A DNA stretch of 44,177 nt. It comes from Methanobrevibacter ruminantium. Its GTDB lineage: Archaea > Methanobacteriota > Methanobacteria > Methanobacteriales > Methanobacteriaceae. The translations under genes and the position numbers were made by a program. Positions 42,280 to 44,177 of this stretch are shown piece by piece. Each line of letters starts with the position of its first letter. The stretch's first letter is position 1. The stretch is from assembly GCF_016294135.1 (NCBI RefSeq), contig NZ_JAEDCO010000011.1, positions 1-44,177 of the forward strand. The letters run 5' to 3'. The notes under the pieces were generated by a model that saw only the letters and a list, made by a program, of their open reading frames with translations, had not been told where the DNA came from and searched no databases.

Positions 42280-43533
42280 ATGTTTGAAGATATTCCAATA
42301 AAATTCTTTAAGGGAACTCATAGAGTAAGAGACCCGAAGGAAACAATTGAGATAAATGAGAAAAAGCTTAGAACCGCTGGAATAACCAGATTGACTGACA
42401 TTACAGACTTGGATAGAGTCAAGATTCCAGTATTTTCAGCTATCCGCCCAACTGCACAATCCGGTAGTGTAAGTGTCTATGCAGGAAAAGGCGCTACCAG
42501 AGAGCAGGCAAAGGCATCTGCAATGATGGAAGGATTTGAAAGGTATTCTGCAGAAAGGCAGGATATCGATGGAGAAAGAACATTTGTAGACACATACAAT
42601 AACATAAAGAATGAAAAAAATGTGCTTGACCCAAAAGAACTCCTCTTGCCAAAGAATTATGGCAATGAGAATGTTGAAAATTCAAGGCTTGAATGGATTG
42701 AAGCTGAAGATATCATAAGCGAAGAGACAATCTATGTCCCATCAAATGCAGTTTTCCATCCTTACATTCCTACAAGGGAAGTGAGCCCAAGTCCAATAGC
42801 TATTTTTAAAGGAAACACAAATGGTCTTGCATCCGGAAACATCATAGAGGAATCTGTCTTGCATGGTATTTTTGAAGTTGTTGAAAGGGATGCATGGAGC
42901 ATATTTGAACTTACAAAAAGAAACAAGAAGGAAATAAGTCAAGACAGCATTGACAATGAAATTATCAATGAGCTTTTAGGCAAGTTCAATAGCCAAGGAA
43001 TTGATATTAAGCTTATGGACATCACAGCAGACTTGAAGATAACCACAATAGCTGCAAGCGCTGATGATACTGTCCTCAAGGATCCAGCACTCCTAACTTT
43101 AGGTGTTGGAACCCACTTGAACCCTGAAGTTGCAGTGATTAGAGCACTTACTGAAGTTGCACAGAGCAGAGCAACCCAGATCCATGGTACCCGTGAAGAC
43201 ACAATCAGAGCAGACTTCATGAGAAAATCAGGTTATGAACACATGAAGAGAATGAATAAGCATTACTTCCAAAGGGAAGATGAAACCATAAATCTTGGCG
43301 ATATTGAAGACAAAAGCTCACATTCAATCAAAAAGGATATTGAAACAAGCATTGAAGAGGTTCAGAAAGTTGGATTCAATCAAATATTATACACTGACCT
43401 TACAAGAGATGAAATCGGAATCAATGTTGCAAGAGTGATCATTCCAAAGGCTGAGCTCTATTCATTGGATGAGGAAAGATTAGGTAATCGCGCTTTGGAA
43501 TATGATAGAAAAGCACGTAGAGGATTAATTTAA
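42280..43533 (+). CDS. ycaO: YcaO-domain protein, McrA glycine thioamidation enzyme
   Basis: This 417-residue protein is the YcaO homologue found in all methanogens (methanogenesis marker 1). It uses ATP to activate a backbone amide so that a glycine of methyl-CoM reductase subunit McrA becomes thioglycine. Family blocks visible are KGATREQAKASAMMEGFERY, GLASGNIIEESVLHGIFEVV, ERDAWSIFEL and LTEVAQSRATQIHGTREDTI, containing the Glu/Arg residues that bind ATP-Mg. The next gene is tfuA, the usual partner. AAGGAT precedes the ATG. Confidence 0.92.
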   Translation: MFEDIPIKFFKGTHRVRDPKETIEINEKKLRTAGITRLTDITDLDRVKIPVFSAIRPTAQSGSVSVYAGKGATREQAKASAMMEGFERYSAERQDIDGERTFVDTYNNIKNEKNVLDPKELLLPKNYGNENVENSRLEWIEAEDIISEETIYVPSNAVFHPYIPTREVSPSPIAIFKGNTNGLASGNIIEESVLHGIFEVVERDAWSIFELTKRNKKEISQDSIDNEIINELLGKFNSQGIDIKLMDITADLKITTIAASADDTVLKDPALLTLGVGTHLNPEVAVIRALTEVAQSRATQIHGTREDTIRADFMRKSGYEHMKRMNKHYFQREDETINLGDIEDKSSHSIKKDIETSIEEVQKVGFNQILYTDLTRDEIGINVARVIIPKAELYSLDEERLGNRALEYDRKARRGLI

Positions 43534-43574
43534 AAATAAATTTATAATTATCATTAATTTTAAGAGATTTTAAC

Positions 43575-44177
43575 ATGACTAAAAAAATCATCGTTTATTT
43601 AGGATTATCCATATTGGAGGATGAAGCAAAAACAATACTTGATGCAGACTATAGACCTCCAGTTAAAAGAGGAGACATCCTAAAGGCAATATCTGAAAAG
43701 CCAGACATAATCGGAATCATTGATGGTGCTTTCCACCATACACCTGCAGTGGCCCATAAGGAAATCATGAAGGCATTGGATAAGGGAATAACTGTAGTTG
43801 GAGGAAGCAGTATGGGAGCTTTAAGAGCATCAGAACTTGATGATTTAGGCATGATTGGAATCGGTTACGTTTACAAGGCGTACAGATCTGGAGCAATTAC
43901 TTCAGATGACTATGTGGCTTTAAGTTTTGACCCTGTCAATCAAGTTCCGTTCTCAGAAGCTCTTGTAAATGTTGACTACAAATTGGACTTGGCGGTTAAT
44001 GAAGGAATAATCACTGAAGAGGAAAAGGATTACATCCACAATATTGCCAAAGAGATCTATTACCCTAAACGTTCCTATCAAAACATATTCTCAAAAGTGG
44101 AAATGGAAGATAAAAAGAAAACCAAGCTTATCGATTTCATATTGAAGGAGAAGGACATCAAATACTTGGATGCAATT
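43575..44177 (+). CDS. tfuA: TfuA-like protein (5' part, runs off the window)
   Basis: The first 201 codons are present and open to the window edge. The start MTKKIIVYLGLSILEDEAKT and the blocks YRPPVKRGDIL, IGIIDGAFHHTPAVAHKEIM, VVGGSSMGALRASEL and GMIGIGYVYKAYRSG identify the TfuA family. TfuA works with YcaO, probably by supplying sulfide for thioamide formation on McrA. It begins 41 bases after the ycaO stop with only a weak ribosome binding site (GAGATT). The family is about 210-250 residues long, so the gene should end shortly after the edge. Confidence 0.92.
   Translation, partial: MTKKIIVYLGLSILEDEAKTILDADYRPPVKRGDILKAISEKPDIIGIIDGAFHHTPAVAHKEIMKALDKGITVVGGSSMGALRASELDDLGMIGIGYVYKAYRSGAITSDDYVALSFDPVNQVPFSEALVNVDYKLDLAVNEGIITEEEKDYIHNIAKEIYYPKRSYQNIFSKVEMEDKKKTKLIDFILKEKDIKYLDAI

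Overview
The window looks like chromosome from a hydrogenotrophic methanogenic archaeon of the genus Methanobrevibacter, probably the ruminantium group. This is inferred from protein character and was not tested by a search. The supporting signs are a low-GC genome with very AT-rich spacers, GGTGAT/GGAGG ribosome binding sites, TATA boxes about 44 nt upstream of start codons, an A-type ATP synthase operon with Na+ ligands in subunit K, archaeal DnaG, TiaS and Thg1, a class III signal peptide pilin, and the YcaO-TfuA pair that thioamidates methyl-CoM reductase.

Layout. 0.4-4.4 kb (+): primase DnaG, a Xer-type tyrosine recombinase and an ATP-grasp ligase. 4.4-4.8 kb (-): a 49-residue membrane protein missed by ORF length filters, and tRNA-Gln(UUG). 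5.0-14.2 kb (-): the complete atpHIKECFABD operon, with a probable internal promoter before atpK. 14.6-23.1 kb (-): a co-directional run of a 4-TM protein, nitroreductase, citryl-CoA lyase-like protein, fumarase alpha-type Fe-S hydro-lyase, U32-like TIM barrel, MmgE/PrpD protein and two DUF3100-like permease copies, one of them frameshifted. 23.4-30.9 kb: TiaS, a divergent COG1395 regulator, small and orphan proteins, FdhD, an unidentified TIM-barrel-like protein, a TetR/radical-SAM pair and a YbjQ-family protein. 31.2-37.5 kb: SerA, a JAMM protein, Thg1, L-aspartate dehydrogenase, a PRC-barrel protein and an EMAP-domain tRNA-binding protein. 37.6-42.1 kb: CofA-like aldehyde dehydrogenase, a pilin and TadC-like pair, a MITE-like inverted-repeat element and an M24 peptidase. 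42.3 kb to the end (+): ycaO and the start of tfuA.

Most genes are core archaeal functions. The best candidate for something undescribed is the 15.5-23.1 kb organic-acid-type locus. It combines a C-C lyase, two unrelated hydro-lyase types, a TIM barrel and a permease family with unassigned substrate. Both permease copies appear to start at AUU/AUC instead of AUG/GUG/UUG, and the claim that the upstream codons are translated is supported by purely synonymous divergence there. Other points worth a look are twin 19-bp identical palindromes upstream of fdhD and an orphan TIR-like gene, a 264-bp element with 19-bp inverted ends, an array of 11-bp repeats around a 16-bp palindrome, and perfect 14-bp inverted repeats before serA. 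No CRISPR array, rRNA gene or complete insertion sequence was seen.
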